Below are positions 54,999-64,000 of a DNA stretch of 64,000 nucleotides, in pieces. Position 1 is the stretch's first letter, and each line of letters begins with the position of its first letter. Below the pieces are notes generated by a model. The model was given only the letters and a program-made list of their open reading frames with translations, was not told where the DNA came from and did not search any database. Both the position numbers and the translations under genes were made by a program. The stretch covers positions 2,130,501-2,194,500 of the forward strand of contig NZ_AP024452.1 of NCBI RefSeq assembly GCF_016865485.1, written 5' to 3'. This DNA comes from Luteitalea sp. TBR-22 (GTDB lineage Bacteria; Acidobacteriota; Vicinamibacteria; Vicinamibacterales; Vicinamibacteraceae).

Positions 54999-55865
54999 TC
55001 ACCAGCCGAGGCGTCGTCGCCATTCCTCGCAGGGAATCGGCGGGGCACGTCGCGGGAACGGGCGGACGTTCTCCAGTTCGCCGGGGCGGCCGAATCCGAA
55101 CAGCTGCGACATGTCCGCGAAGCACGACAGGGGAGCGCTCGGCATCAGGCGAAGCTCGTACCCCTCGTTCCGGCCCTGCTGCGCTGGCACGAGGGCCATG
55201 GTGTTGATCGCGTCGAACACCTGGGCGAAGCGGAGCGGACCGGCGTCCCAGGGATCGAGGCCGAGGTCGAAGATGAGCCGCGCCACCGACTCCCGAGCGC
55301 GCGGGTCGTTGCCGGCAATCAGGATCGTCGGTGGCGTGCCGACCAGCAGCGGATCGACGAAGTACGCCATCAGGGGCAGGTTGACCCTCACCACTCGGGC
55401 CGTCGCGTGCCGGGACTGGAGGCGTTCGCTTCCCGACGGCCCCGGGACGAGTTCCAGGTAGCCATCGGCTGCGACCCGCTTCTGTCCACCACTCACGTCG
55501 ATGACGATCTTGCCGTCCAGCGTCCCCAGGCCGTCGCTGACCTCGTCGAGCACGTTCCTCGGGACCGCCAGGACGACGATCGCCGCGGCGGCGGTTGCGT
55601 CGCGAGGCGTGACGGCGGCCGCATTCGGCCCGCTCCTCGCCACGAGCGCGCGCACCGAGTCGCGGACCGGATCGCGGCTGCCGTAGACCACGCGGTACCC
55701 GGCGCGGCCGATCGCCGGGCCGAGCGTCCCGGCGAGCGTGCCCGTGCCGATCACGGCCACGACCGGCTTGTCCGGGGCCGACGCTGGCGGTGCCGCTTGC
55801 TGTGCCGACGGCACGACGGTCGCCATGACGCACGCGCACACGACCGCGAGCGGGACTCGATGCAT
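54999..55865 (-). CDS. Exported NADP-oxidoreductase, F420-dependent type
   Basis: 288 residues from an ATG at 55865. A Sec signal peptide (LAVVCACVMATVVPSAQ) precedes a Rossmann fold of the F420-dependent NADP reductase/pyrroline-carboxylate-reductase-like family: VAVIGTGTLAGTLGPAIGRAG (dinucleotide loop), YGSRDP, IVVLAVPRNVL, IVIDVSGG, then FAQVFDAINTMAL. An exported NAD(P)-binding protein is unusual because the cofactor is cytoplasmic unless loaded before Tat export, and the N-terminus has no twin-Arg motif. Perhaps the start is misplaced or the protein has a different ligand. Convergent with the zinc-ribbon gene. Confidence 0.75.
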   Translation of the reverse strand: MHRVPLAVVCACVMATVVPSAQQAAPPASAPDKPVVAVIGTGTLAGTLGPAIGRAGYRVVYGSRDPVRDSVRALVARSGPNAAAVTPRDATAAAAIVVLAVPRNVLDEVSDGLGTLDGKIVIDVSGGQKRVAADGYLELVPGPSGSERLQSRHATARVVRVNLPLMAYFVDPLLVGTPPTILIAGNDPRARESVARLIFDLGLDPWDAGPLRFAQVFDAINTMALVPAQQGRNEGYELRLMPSAPLSCFADMSQLFGFGRPGELENVRPFPRRAPPIPCEEWRRRLGW

Positions 55866-55982
55866 GAGGCCTCCTTGACTGAATCGATGCTCAGCATACC
55901 CCGCAGGTCTCGTCCGTGAGGCCGGCGAAGCAGCCCCGACCCTGGCGCGGTGGTGCCTCGCCGACCGGGCCCGGTCGGTGCT

Positions 55983-56987
55983 TCAGCTGCCGGGATGCAG
56001 GGCGCCGCGGAGCGCGGTGATCGCCTGGGCAATCGCCCCTCGCGCTGCCGGCGTCTCGGCGAGCGGGTTGAGCATCACGAAGTCGTGGACCGTCTGGTTG
56101 TAGCGCACCGACGTCACGCGCACCCCGGCGGCGGAGAGCTTCGACGCATACTCCTCGCCCTCGTCCTGCAGGATGTCACCGTCGGTGATCAGCAGGCAGT
56201 CGGGCAGCCCGCGCAGTTGCTCCACGCTCGCGCGCACCGGGTAGGCCGTGACGTCGGTCTCGCTGCCATCGAGGCCCTGCAGGTCGAACATCCACTTCAT
56301 CGTGTCGGCGATGAGCCACGGGCCATCGGCGTACTGCCGGTACGACGGCCGGTCCGACAGGTAGTCCAGCAGCGGGTAGAACAGCACCTGGTATGCGATG
56401 CTGGGCCCCTGCCGCGCCTTGGCCATCAACGTCAGGGCGGCGGCCATGTTGCCGCCCACGCTGTCGCCCGCCACGGCGACGCGCGAGGGATCGATGCCGA
56501 GGTCCGCCGCGTGCGCCACGGCGTGGACCAACGAGGCGTACGCCTGCTCGTTCTGCGTCGGGTACCTGGCCTCGGGTGAGTTGACGTAGTCCACGAAGAC
56601 GACGGTCGCGCCGACGCCGGCCGCCAGCTCACGAACCAGCCGATCGTGGGTGATGGTGTCGCCCAGCACCCACCCGCCGCCATGACAATAGAGCAGGAGC
56701 GGCAACGGCCCCCTGGCGCCCTGCGGTCGCACGATGCGGATGCGGGTCTCGCCCGTCGGGCCCACCGGGAACGTCGTGTCGACGACGTCGGCCGGGGGCG
56801 CCGGCACAGGCGCGGACTGCAGGTCGGTGAGTACCTTGTGCGCGGCCGCCGGCGACATCGTGTACAACGGCGGCGCCCCCGCCAGGCTGTCGATGAACGC
56901 CCGGGTGACTGGCTCGAGCCGATCACGCGAGTGGCCTCCCCTCTCGTCTCGGGTCGGGTGGTCCTGGGGCAGGCTGCTGGATGACAT
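55983..56987 (-). CDS. Alpha/beta hydrolase of the hormone-sensitive-lipase (HSL) family
   Basis: 334 residues from an ATG at 56987; the upstream frame is non-coding in character. HSL signature LLYCHGGGWVLGDTI (oxyanion HGGGW), nucleophile motif AVAGDSVGGNMA (Ser in GDSVG), Asp in LITDGDILQDEGE and His in VHDFVML. No signal peptide. Esterase on short acyl or aryl esters is likely. It is 105 bp behind the PspF-like activator and probably in the same control region. Confidence 0.87.
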   Translation of the reverse strand: MSSSSLPQDHPTRDERGGHSRDRLEPVTRAFIDSLAGAPPLYTMSPAAAHKVLTDLQSAPVPAPPADVVDTTFPVGPTGETRIRIVRPQGARGPLPLLLYCHGGGWVLGDTITHDRLVRELAAGVGATVVFVDYVNSPEARYPTQNEQAYASLVHAVAHAADLGIDPSRVAVAGDSVGGNMAAALTLMAKARQGPSIAYQVLFYPLLDYLSDRPSYRQYADGPWLIADTMKWMFDLQGLDGSETDVTAYPVRASVEQLRGLPDCLLITDGDILQDEGEEYASKLSAAGVRVTSVRYNQTVHDFVMLNPLAETPAARGAIAQAITALRGALHPGS

Positions 56988-57092
56988 GGACACGCTCCTG
57001 TGCTTCGGGTGGACGAACGACGGTGGACGCTGGGGGGACCGTCTGACGCGCGGCAGGACGGGTGTTCTCACGTGGACGCAGGCCACCGTGGT

Positions 57093-58088
<996 letters not shown>

Positions 58089-58110
58089 CGTTCACGCGTG
58101 GCCATGCGCG

Positions 58111-58503
58111 TCACCTCGCGAGGGCCGCGCCGACGTACGCGAGCAGCTCGGCCGCGTCGAAGGGCTTGCCCATGAAGGCGAGGGCGCCGTCACGAAGCGC
58201 ACGCCGGCGCGCCTCGTCGTCGTCGTACGCCGTCACGAAAATGACCGGGAGCGTCGGCCGCGCCGCGCGGAGACGCCGATGGAGTTCGAACCCGTCGATG
58301 CCGGGCAGGCGAACGTCGGCGACGACACATCCGGCACGGTGCATCACATCCGTGTCGAGGAAGGCCTCGGCCGACGCGAAGGTCTCCGCCTCGAATCCCG
58401 CCGACTCGAGCACGCTCTGCATCGACGCCCGGATCCGCCGATCGTCGTCAACCGCCGCGACGACGCGAGGAGAATCGGATGGCGATGACCCCGGGGCGCC
58501 CAC
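58111..58503 (-). CDS. Receiver-only response regulator (FixJ-like)
   Basis: 130 residues from a GTG at 58503. CheY-like receiver with DDDRR near residue 20, phospho-acceptor Asp in CVVADVRLPGIDGFELHRRL, Thr in VIFVTAYDDDEARRRA and Lys in FMGKPFDAAELL. The TAYDDDEARRRAL segment is typical of FixJ family receivers. No output domain. It starts inside a cluster, 22 bp before the PspF-like activator gene, so phosphorylation could control that activator by direct contact. A CTAAAGGATCCTTCAG-type element lies 40 bp upstream. Confidence 0.85.
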   Translation of the reverse strand: MGAPGSSPSDSPRVVAAVDDDRRIRASMQSVLESAGFEAETFASAEAFLDTDVMHRAGCVVADVRLPGIDGFELHRRLRAARPTLPVIFVTAYDDDEARRRALRDGALAFMGKPFDAAELLAYVGAALAR

Positions 58504-58542
58504 GACACCGGCATCGTAGCCGCGGGCACGGGCCGCGAACAG

Positions 58543-58558
58543 CTATAGGTTCATTCAG
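58543..58558 (-). promoter_or_regulatory. FixJ-cluster 16-bp element, copy 1
   Basis: CTATAGGTTCATTCAG, 13 of 16 identical to the copy at 61488. It overlaps the end of the FixJ-type regulator gene and lies 40 bp before the receiver-only gene. Confidence 0.5.
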
Positions 58559-59186
58559 TGACGCGCGGCGCCGGCGCCCGGATGCCGAGCGTGTCCGCGA
58601 ACCTGATCAGCTCCGCCAGGGAGTGCGCCCCCATCTTCCGCATGACCTGTCCGCGGTGGACGCCGATCGTGATCTCGCTCGTGCCGAGCTCGGCGGCCGT
58701 GTGCTTGTTGGCAAAGCCACAGACCACGTACGACAGCACCTCGCGCTCGCGCCGCGTCAGTCGCGCATGGCGGCGACGCACCTCGTCGGCGGCAGCGCGC
58801 CTCGCCCGCGCGTCGCGATCGCGACCGATCGCGTCCTCGACGGCCGCGAGCAGCTCACGATCGCCGAACGGCTTCAGCAGGAACTCGACGGCCCCGGCCT
58901 TCATCGCGCGCACCGACGAGGGCACGTCGCCGTGGCCGGTGATGAACACGATCGGCGGCCCGCCGCGGTCTGTCAGCCCCCGTTGCAGGTCGAGGCCATG
59001 CATGTCGGGCAGTTCGAGGTCGAGCACGAGGCAGCCTGGCGCGTCTGGCGTCTCGGCTTCGAGGTATTGCGTGGCGGAGGCAAACACCGAGACGCGGTGT
59101 CCTGCTGCGGCGAGCAGATCGGCCACCGCCGTCCTGACCCGCGCGTCGTCATCGACCACGAAGACGGTCGGGTGATCTGCGGTCAT
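58551..59186 (-). CDS. FixJ-type response regulator with LuxR output
   Basis: 211 residues from an ATG at 59186 that overlaps the kinase stop (ATGA). Receiver with VVDDDARV, phospho-acceptor Asp in LVLDLELPDMHGLDLQ, Thr in VFITGHGDVPSSVRAMKAGAVEF and Lys in LLKPFGD, the TGHGDVPxxVxAMKxGA block being diagnostic of FixJ. LuxR helix-turn-helix about 145-200 (LTRREREVLSYVVCGFANKHT, EITIGVHRGQVMRKMG). Coupled to the four-PAS kinase, which is its partner. It likely binds the 16-bp elements upstream of the kinase and of the receiver-only gene. Confidence 0.9.
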   Translation of the reverse strand: MTADHPTVFVVDDDARVRTAVADLLAAAGHRVSVFASATQYLEAETPDAPGCLVLDLELPDMHGLDLQRGLTDRGGPPIVFITGHGDVPSSVRAMKAGAVEFLLKPFGDRELLAAVEDAIGRDRDARARRAAADEVRRRHARLTRREREVLSYVVCGFANKHTAAELGTSEITIGVHRGQVMRKMGAHSLAELIRFADTLGIRAPAPRVTE

Positions 59187-61426
59187 GGCCGGCCGTCCGG
59201 CGCCAGTGGCATGGTGAACGAGAAGGTGGTGCCGCGGTCGCCGTGGCTGACCGCGGAGAGGCGCCCGCCGTGCGCGGTGGCGATCGACCGGCAGATGGTC
59301 AGTCCCATCCCGAGTCCGTCGGCCTTGGTGGTGAAGAAGGGCTCGAACACGACGTCGGGGTGGCTCAGGCCGCTCCCGTTGTCGGACACCTCGAGCAGCG
59401 CGTGTGGCCCGGAACGGCGCGACAGTACGGACACGTGGCGTTCCCGGTCCGTCACGCCCGCCACCGCTTCCAGGGCGTTCACCGCCAGGTTCCAGACCAA
59501 CTGCTGCAGTTGGACGCGATCGCCGCGGACTCCGGACAGGGTCGGGTCCAGGATGCTCGCGACGACCACCTGCTTGCGCGTGAACTCTACCTCCAGCAGC
59601 CGGAGGACCTCGCGGATCACTTCGTTGAGGTCGAGCAGCGCGTTCTCCGTCGGTGTGCGCTTGAAGAGCGAACGGACGCGCGTCACCACGTCGGCGGCAT
59701 CGCGGCCGTCGCTTGCGATGCGTTCGGCCGCCTCCACGGCGCGCTCGACGTTGGGCGTCGGGCCGGACAGCCACCGCAGGCACGCGTGGGCGTTGGTCAC
59801 CACGGCCGCCAGCGGCTGGTTCACTTCGTGGGCGATGGCCGCCGCCAGCTCGCCGACCGTGGCCACCTGCGCGGCTCGCGACAGCTTCCCCTGCATCTCG
59901 CCGATGGCCCGCGAGGCCTGCGCCAGTTCCTGGCTGGCCAGCCACTGGTCGGTCATGTCCATCGACGCGCCGATGTACTCGACGAGATCGCCTGCCGCGT
60001 CGAGGACGGGCCGTCCCACGGCGTACTGGTAGCCGATGGTGCCGTCGCCGCGGAGGATGCGGTAGTCGGCGCGATAGGCGGTGCGCGCACGCACGCACTG
60101 CTCGAAGGCGGCCTGCACGCGCGGCCGGTCGTCGGGATGGATGCGCCCGAACCAGAACGCGGGACTGGTCACGTCGTCGCCGGGGCGCACCCCGTACGCG
60201 CGCTCGATCTCGGCCGAGCTCTCGACGCGGTCGGCGACGGGATCGTAGCGGAAGCCACCCGTGCGGCTCAGGCGCTGGACCTCGACGAGGAAGGCCTCGC
60301 TCCGGCGCCGTTCCTCCTCGGCGCGCTTGCGCGCATCGACGTCGGTGATCAGCACCGGCCACCTGATGATGTGGCCGTCCGGGTCGCGATCGGGCACGGC
60401 CCGCACGTGGAACCAGCGATACACCCCGTCGCTGCGCCGCAGGCGATGCTCGCTGTCGAAGGGCTCGCCGGACGTCATGGCATGGGCCCACGCCGCGGTG
60501 ACGCGCGGGCGGTCGTCGGCATGGATGATGTCGCTGGCCTGCCAGCCCTGGATGGCCGTGAGGTCCTGCCCGATGTAGGCCAGCAGTTGCGCGTTGACGA
60601 ACTCGGCACGGCCGTCCGGTGTCCAGATCGCCACCAGGCCCGGGACGGTATCGATGATCGAGCGGTACTCCCGCTCGCGCGACCGCAGGGCTTCTTCGGC
60701 CTGTCGGCGATCGTCGATGTCGGTGAGCAGGCTGTACCAGCGGACGATGCGGCCCTCGCGGTCGCGCTGCGGCAGCGATCGGCAGTGGAGCCAGCGGTAC
60801 ACGCCGTCGGCACGACGATTGCGGACGTCGAAGTCCATCGGCTCGCCGGTCGCGACGGCCTGCGCCTTCCTGGCGACGACCATCGGCACATCGTCCGGGT
60901 GCACGGCCACGGCCCAGTTGCGGAGGTCCTCGCGCGAGCGGCCGTAGAACTCGACCGCCGCCGCGTTGACGTCCTCGATCTTGCCCTCGGGCGTGTTGGT
61001 GCAGACGATGCCCGGCAGGCTGTCGAAGGCCCGATGCTGGCGCTCGATGTCGGTGAGAACGCCGCACCAGCCGACCACGGTCTCCGACGTGTCGCGCCAC
61101 GGCTCGGCGCGCAACAGGAACCAGCGATGGGTGCCGTCGGCACCGCGCAGTCGCAATTCGAGCTCGAGCGGTCGATCGAGCGCCGCTGCGAGTTCGTCGA
61201 GGACGCGCTCGCGGTCGTCGGCGTGGATGCAGGTGGTCCAGCCCCAGCCCGACAGCTGTGCCGTGGCGGCGCCGGTGTACTCGACGAAGCGGCGGTTGGC
61301 GAACTCCAGGCCCGTGCCGTCGGCGCGACCCGTGCACGCCAGCACGGGCAGGGCATCCACCAGCGTGGAGATGCCGAGCGCCGTCGGGCCGAGTCCGGAC
61401 GCGTGGTTCCGCTCGAGCTGATGCAT
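59183..61426 (-). CDS. Cytoplasmic four-PAS histidine kinase (FixL-like)
   Basis: 747 residues from an ATG at 61426. Four PAS domains in a row at roughly 20-140, 145-265, 270-390 and 395-520 (each with W-V/R-x-x-x-P and a PAC end such as VGWCGVLTDIERQ or YSLLTDIDDRR). HisKA follows with IAHEVNQPLAAVVTNAHACL and HATPase with N-box (QLVWNLAVNALEAVAG), G1 (VSDNGSGL) and G2 (DGLGMGLTICRSIA). No membrane segment. The IAHEVNQPLAA motif is typical of FixL-type kinases paired with FixJ regulators. PAS ligand unknown; no heme-His pattern is obvious. Confidence 0.9.
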   Translation of the reverse strand: MHQLERNHASGLGPTALGISTLVDALPVLACTGRADGTGLEFANRRFVEYTGAATAQLSGWGWTTCIHADDRERVLDELAAALDRPLELELRLRGADGTHRWFLLRAEPWRDTSETVVGWCGVLTDIERQHRAFDSLPGIVCTNTPEGKIEDVNAAAVEFYGRSREDLRNWAVAVHPDDVPMVVARKAQAVATGEPMDFDVRNRRADGVYRWLHCRSLPQRDREGRIVRWYSLLTDIDDRRQAEEALRSREREYRSIIDTVPGLVAIWTPDGRAEFVNAQLLAYIGQDLTAIQGWQASDIIHADDRPRVTAAWAHAMTSGEPFDSEHRLRRSDGVYRWFHVRAVPDRDPDGHIIRWPVLITDVDARKRAEEERRRSEAFLVEVQRLSRTGGFRYDPVADRVESSAEIERAYGVRPGDDVTSPAFWFGRIHPDDRPRVQAAFEQCVRARTAYRADYRILRGDGTIGYQYAVGRPVLDAAGDLVEYIGASMDMTDQWLASQELAQASRAIGEMQGKLSRAAQVATVGELAAAIAHEVNQPLAAVVTNAHACLRWLSGPTPNVERAVEAAERIASDGRDAADVVTRVRSLFKRTPTENALLDLNEVIREVLRLLEVEFTRKQVVVASILDPTLSGVRGDRVQLQQLVWNLAVNALEAVAGVTDRERHVSVLSRRSGPHALLEVSDNGSGLSHPDVVFEPFFTTKADGLGMGLTICRSIATAHGGRLSAVSHGDRGTTFSFTMPLAPDGRP

Positions 61427-61487
61427 TGGGGCCCCTGGAAGATGGCGCGACGCTCCCGATCATGCCATGCCTGACCCGTCGTCGCGC

Positions 61488-61503
61488 CTAAAGGATCCTT
61501 CAG
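61488..61503. promoter_or_regulatory. FixJ-cluster 16-bp element, copy 2
   Basis: CTAAAGGATCCTTCAG contains the perfect palindrome AAGGATCCTT (61491-61500). It lies in the 237-bp divergent gap between the four-PAS kinase and the GlcG/HbpS gene, so it could control both directions. Confidence 0.55.
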
Positions 61504-61663
61504 CACTGCTTGCGACGACCGGACGACACGCCGGGTGTCGAGACGGACGCGCAAGCGCAGACGCACGCAATACGCGGGGCGCGATCACGGGCACCCGGTG
61601 GTCGACGCCAGATGGATCGCGTCGTGCAATGACCGCCCGCGTTCACACGATTGGAGAGTCCTG

Positions 61664-62083
61664 ATGCCACTCACCTCGCAACAGGCGCGGGCCGTGGTCG
61701 ACGCGGCAGAGGCCACGGCCCAGGCCCTCGGCGTGCCGGTCATCGTGGCGGTGGTCGATGCCGGCGTGCACCTCAAGGCGTTCAGCCGCATGGACGGCGC
61801 CGTGCTCGGGTCGATCGACGTCGCACTCAAGAAGGCGCGCACGTCGGCGCTGTTCCAGGCCGACAGCGACGCGGTCTGGGAGTACTGCCGGCCCGGGGCG
61901 CCGGCGCCGGCCCTCGAGTTGTCCAACGACGGGCTCGCGCCGTTCGGCGGCGGCGTGCCGCTGCGTAGCGCGGCGGGCGAGTGGCTCGGGGCGGTCGGGG
62001 TGTCGGGCGGGGCCGTCAGTCAGGACCAGCAGATCGCGCAGGCGGCCGCGGCCGTCCTGGCCAGTGCACTGTCGACCAGGTGA
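61664..62083 (+). CDS. GlcG/HbpS-family heme-binding-like protein
   Basis: 139 residues from an ATG at 61664 with GGAGAG upstream. DUF336 (GlcG/HbpS) fold: LTSQQARAVVDAAEATAQAL, VAVVDAGVHLKAFSRMDGA, ALKKARTSALF, GGGVPLR and GAVGVSGG near the end, which are the family blocks. Family members include the secreted heme sensor HbpS and GlcG of glycolate operons; this one has no signal peptide. Followed after 31 bp by an SDR, and then by aldehyde-oxidoreductase genes, so a role in oxidative metabolism of small organic compounds is plausible. Confidence 0.87.
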   Translation: MPLTSQQARAVVDAAEATAQALGVPVIVAVVDAGVHLKAFSRMDGAVLGSIDVALKKARTSALFQADSDAVWEYCRPGAPAPALELSNDGLAPFGGGVPLRSAAGEWLGAVGVSGGAVSQDQQIAQAAAAVLASALSTR

Positions 62084-62114
62084 CGCGTACACGCACACGA
62101 CAGGAGAGGACACG

Positions 62115-62918
62115 ATGTCGAAGACGATTCTGGTGACCGGGGCAGGTTCGGGGTTCGGGAAGGGCGCGGCGATCGGCATGGCGCGCAACGGGCACACGGT
62201 CATCGCCACCGTGCAGGTGTCGCCGCAGGTGATGCCGCTCCGCCAGGAAGTCGCGGCCCTCGGGTTGTCGAACGTCCGGGTCGAGCGACTCGACCTCACC
62301 GATCCCTACGACATCGCCCAGGCGCAGTCGTGGGACTTCGACGTGCTGTGGAACAACGCCGCCCAGGGCGAAGCGGGGCCCGTGTGGGAGATTCCGGTCG
62401 ATCTGGTCCGGCGGAACTTCGAGATCAACGTCTTCCTGCCGCTCGTGCTGACCCAGGGCGTGGTCCGCAAGTGGGTCGCCGAGGGGAAGAAGGGCAAGGT
62501 CGTCTTCACGTCGTCGATGGGCGGCCTGTTCACGCCGGCCAACTGGGGGACCTACGTGTCCACCAAGCACGCGCTCGAGTCGATCGCCGAGGCGTTGCAG
62601 CAGGAGCTGGCGGCCTACGGCATCAAGGTCCAGACGATCAATCCGGGCGCCTACTACACCGGCTACAACGAGACGATGGCCGACAACCCGTTCCGCTGGC
62701 TCGACGACAGCAAGCACTTCACCAAGCGCGCCGACCTGCGCAAGGGCTTCGACGACTTCTTCGCGACGCCAGAGGGTCGGATGGACCCGCAGGAGATGAT
62801 CGACAGGATGATCGCGATCGTCCCGGCCGACACGGGTCTCTTCCGCAACGTCGTCCCCAAGGCCATCGAAGACATGCTCAAGAAGCACCAGGCGGCCGCC
62901 TGGACGCAGCCCATCTGA
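62115..62918 (+). CDS. Short-chain dehydrogenase/reductase
   Basis: 267 residues from an ATG at 62115 with GGAGAGGA upstream. Classical SDR features: cofactor motif TGAGSGFG (residues 8-15), NNAA at about 76, catalytic Ser in VVFTSSMGGLF and Tyr-Lys in YVSTKHALES, then NPGAYYTGYNE. The first strand is followed by no acidic residue (ATVQVS), suggesting NADP+ rather than NAD+. Substrate unknown; neighbours suggest an alcohol/aldehyde pair. Confidence 0.88.
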   Translation: MSKTILVTGAGSGFGKGAAIGMARNGHTVIATVQVSPQVMPLRQEVAALGLSNVRVERLDLTDPYDIAQAQSWDFDVLWNNAAQGEAGPVWEIPVDLVRRNFEINVFLPLVLTQGVVRKWVAEGKKGKVVFTSSMGGLFTPANWGTYVSTKHALESIAEALQQELAAYGIKVQTINPGAYYTGYNETMADNPFRWLDDSKHFTKRADLRKGFDDFFATPEGRMDPQEMIDRMIAIVPADTGLFRNVVPKAIEDMLKKHQAAAWTQPI

Positions 62919-62939
62919 TCGCACGAGGTGGGTGAGGCG

Positions 62940-63533
62940 ATGTGGACCAGGCGGGACTTCCTCGGGCGCACATTGCAGACCGGCGGCGGACTGGCGGCCG
63001 GCGCTCGGGGCGTCGTTGCCCCGGGCCAGGCGAACGTCCGCACGACGGACGGGGGAGCGTCGACGATGGCTCCAGTCTCCACGACGATCACGGTCAACGG
63101 TCATCGGCAGGTCCTGTCGGGCGACTCCCGGACGTCACTGCTGGACCTGCTGCGCGACCGCCTCGGGCTGACCGGCACCAGGAAGGGCTGCAATCACGGC
63201 GCCTGCGGCGCCTGCACCGTGCACATCGACGGCCGGCCTGCGCTCGCCTGCCTGACGCTGACGGTCACCTGCCACGAACGCGAGGTCACGACCATCGAGG
63301 GGATCGGCGCACCCGACGGCCTGCACCCGTTGCAGGAGGCGTTCGTCGCGCACGAGGCGCTGCAGTGCGGCTTCTGCACGGCCGGTCAGGTCATGTCGGC
63401 CCTCGGGTGTCTCGCGGAAGGGCGGGCTCGCAGCGCGGACGAGGTGCGTGAGTGGATGAGCGGCAATCTCTGTCGCTGCGGCGCGTACCACGGCATCGCC
63501 ACGGCCATCCTGCAGCTCGCGGACGGGAAGTGA
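62940..63533 (+). CDS. paoA: Periplasmic aldehyde oxidoreductase, [2Fe-2S] subunit (PaoA/YagT-like)
   Basis: 197 residues from an ATG at 62940 (GTG at 62928 also in frame). A twin-arginine signal with TRRDFLGRTLQTGG is followed by a ferredoxin-like domain (CNHGACGACTVHIDGRPALA, with a further Cys in LACLTL) and an all-helical [2Fe-2S] domain (LQCGFCTAGQVM, NLCRCGAYHGI). This is the small subunit of a xanthine-oxidase-family molybdoenzyme. Tat export and the character of the next subunit point to the PaoABC type, which oxidises aldehydes in the periplasm. The large molybdopterin subunit should lie beyond the window. Confidence 0.88.
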   Translation: MWTRRDFLGRTLQTGGGLAAGARGVVAPGQANVRTTDGGASTMAPVSTTITVNGHRQVLSGDSRTSLLDLLRDRLGLTGTRKGCNHGACGACTVHIDGRPALACLTLTVTCHEREVTTIEGIGAPDGLHPLQEAFVAHEALQCGFCTAGQVMSALGCLAEGRARSADEVREWMSGNLCRCGAYHGIATAILQLADGK

Positions 63534-63537
63534 CGCC

Positions 63538-64000
63538 ATGGACCCCTTCACGTTCACGCGGGCAGCCGACGACGCGATGGCGATTGATGCCGCATCGCGC
63601 GGCGCCCGCTTCCTCGCCGGCGGCACGACGCTGGTCGACCTGATGCGCGAGCACGTCGAACGCCCCACCGCGCTGGTGGACGTGTCCCGACTCGCCCACG
63701 CCGAGGTGGAGGTCGGCGACGCGGGGCTGGTGCTCGGCGCGCTGGCGCGGATGGCCGACGTGGCGCGCCATCCAGGGGTCGCCACCGCCTACCCGGCGAT
63801 CAGCGAGGCCTTGCTGCTCAGCGCCTCACCGCAGATTCGCAACATGGCCTCGATCGCGGGAAACCTCCTGCAGCGGACCCGCTGCACGTACTTTCGCGAT
63901 CCTGGCACCCCGTGCAACAAGCGCGAACCGGGATCGGGGTGCCCGGCCCGGACGGGCGAACACCGCATGCACGCCATCTTCGGCACGAGCGAGGCGTGCA
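63538..64000 (+). CDS. paoB: Periplasmic aldehyde oxidoreductase, FAD-binding subunit (PaoB/YagS-like), partial
   Basis: 154 codons from the ATG at 63538; the rest lies outside the window. FAD-binding motif FLAGGTTLVDLMR, then QIRNMASIAGNLLQRTRCTY. The segment that follows has Cys residues in RC-TYFRD, PCNKREPGSGC and the next Cys, matching the cluster region of PaoB, which in E. coli holds a [4Fe-4S] cluster that ordinary XDH medium subunits lack. The stop of paoA is only 4 bp away. Confidence 0.87.
   Translation, partial: MDPFTFTRAADDAMAIDAASRGARFLAGGTTLVDLMREHVERPTALVDVSRLAHAEVEVGDAGLVLGALARMADVARHPGVATAYPAISEALLLSASPQIRNMASIAGNLLQRTRCTYFRDPGTPCNKREPGSGCPARTGEHRMHAIFGTSEAC

Overview
GC-rich (roughly 70 %) bacterial DNA with dense, short-spaced genes and many GTG starts. 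The repertoire suggests an Acidobacteriota member of the Vicinamibacteria type: an acidobacterial VWFA-related secreted protein, two exported M28 peptidases, a DUF1080 protein, a PVC/acidobacterial membrane dehydrogenase with cytochrome c, and a two-component propeller hybrid kinase. The placement is inferred from gene content; there is no rRNA or other taxonomic marker. I found no tRNA, rRNA, CRISPR array, insertion sequence or prophage.

Layout. 1-13 kb: exported and membrane proteins (NTR/TIMP-like protein, secreted RidA-like protein coupled to a heme dehydrogenase, VWFA protein, M28 peptidase, sugar-phosphate isomerase-like protein, DUF1080), with a 21-unit heptanucleotide tandem array at 8971-9117. 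13-28 kb: a secreted metalloprotease, then a signalling and outer-membrane cluster (hybrid kinase, NarL-type regulator, receiver-only protein, TonB receptor, ABC-sensor kinase, two porin-like proteins, DUF1254 protein, soluble kinase). Three copies of one three-part promoter-like element occur in this cluster. 28-34 kb: M28 peptidase, YdcF, a divergent Nramp-like transporter and small proteins.

34-54 kb is a stress or energy-limitation island: GAF kinase, GAF sigma-54 activator, P-type ATPase, phosphoribosyltransferase, TerB-like protein, two NarL regulators, cytochrome c, GNAT/acyl-CoA-synthetase fusion, universal stress protein, APH-kinase fusion, PAS kinase and soluble kinase. Its content resembles the mycobacterial DosR dormancy regulon. 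Five intergenic sites related to TACGGGAwTsCCnTA sit in front of its transcription units, and two -24/-12 elements precede the P-type ATPase directly behind the sigma-54 activator gene.

55-64 kb: an exported F420-type oxidoreductase homologue and an alpha/beta hydrolase, then a FixJ-type circuit (four-PAS kinase, LuxR-type regulator, receiver-only regulator, PspF-like activator) with a repeated 16-bp element (CTAAAGGATCCTTCAG type) in front of both of its transcription units. Divergent to it are GlcG/HbpS, an SDR and the start of a paoABC-type periplasmic aldehyde oxidoreductase operon, cut by the window end.
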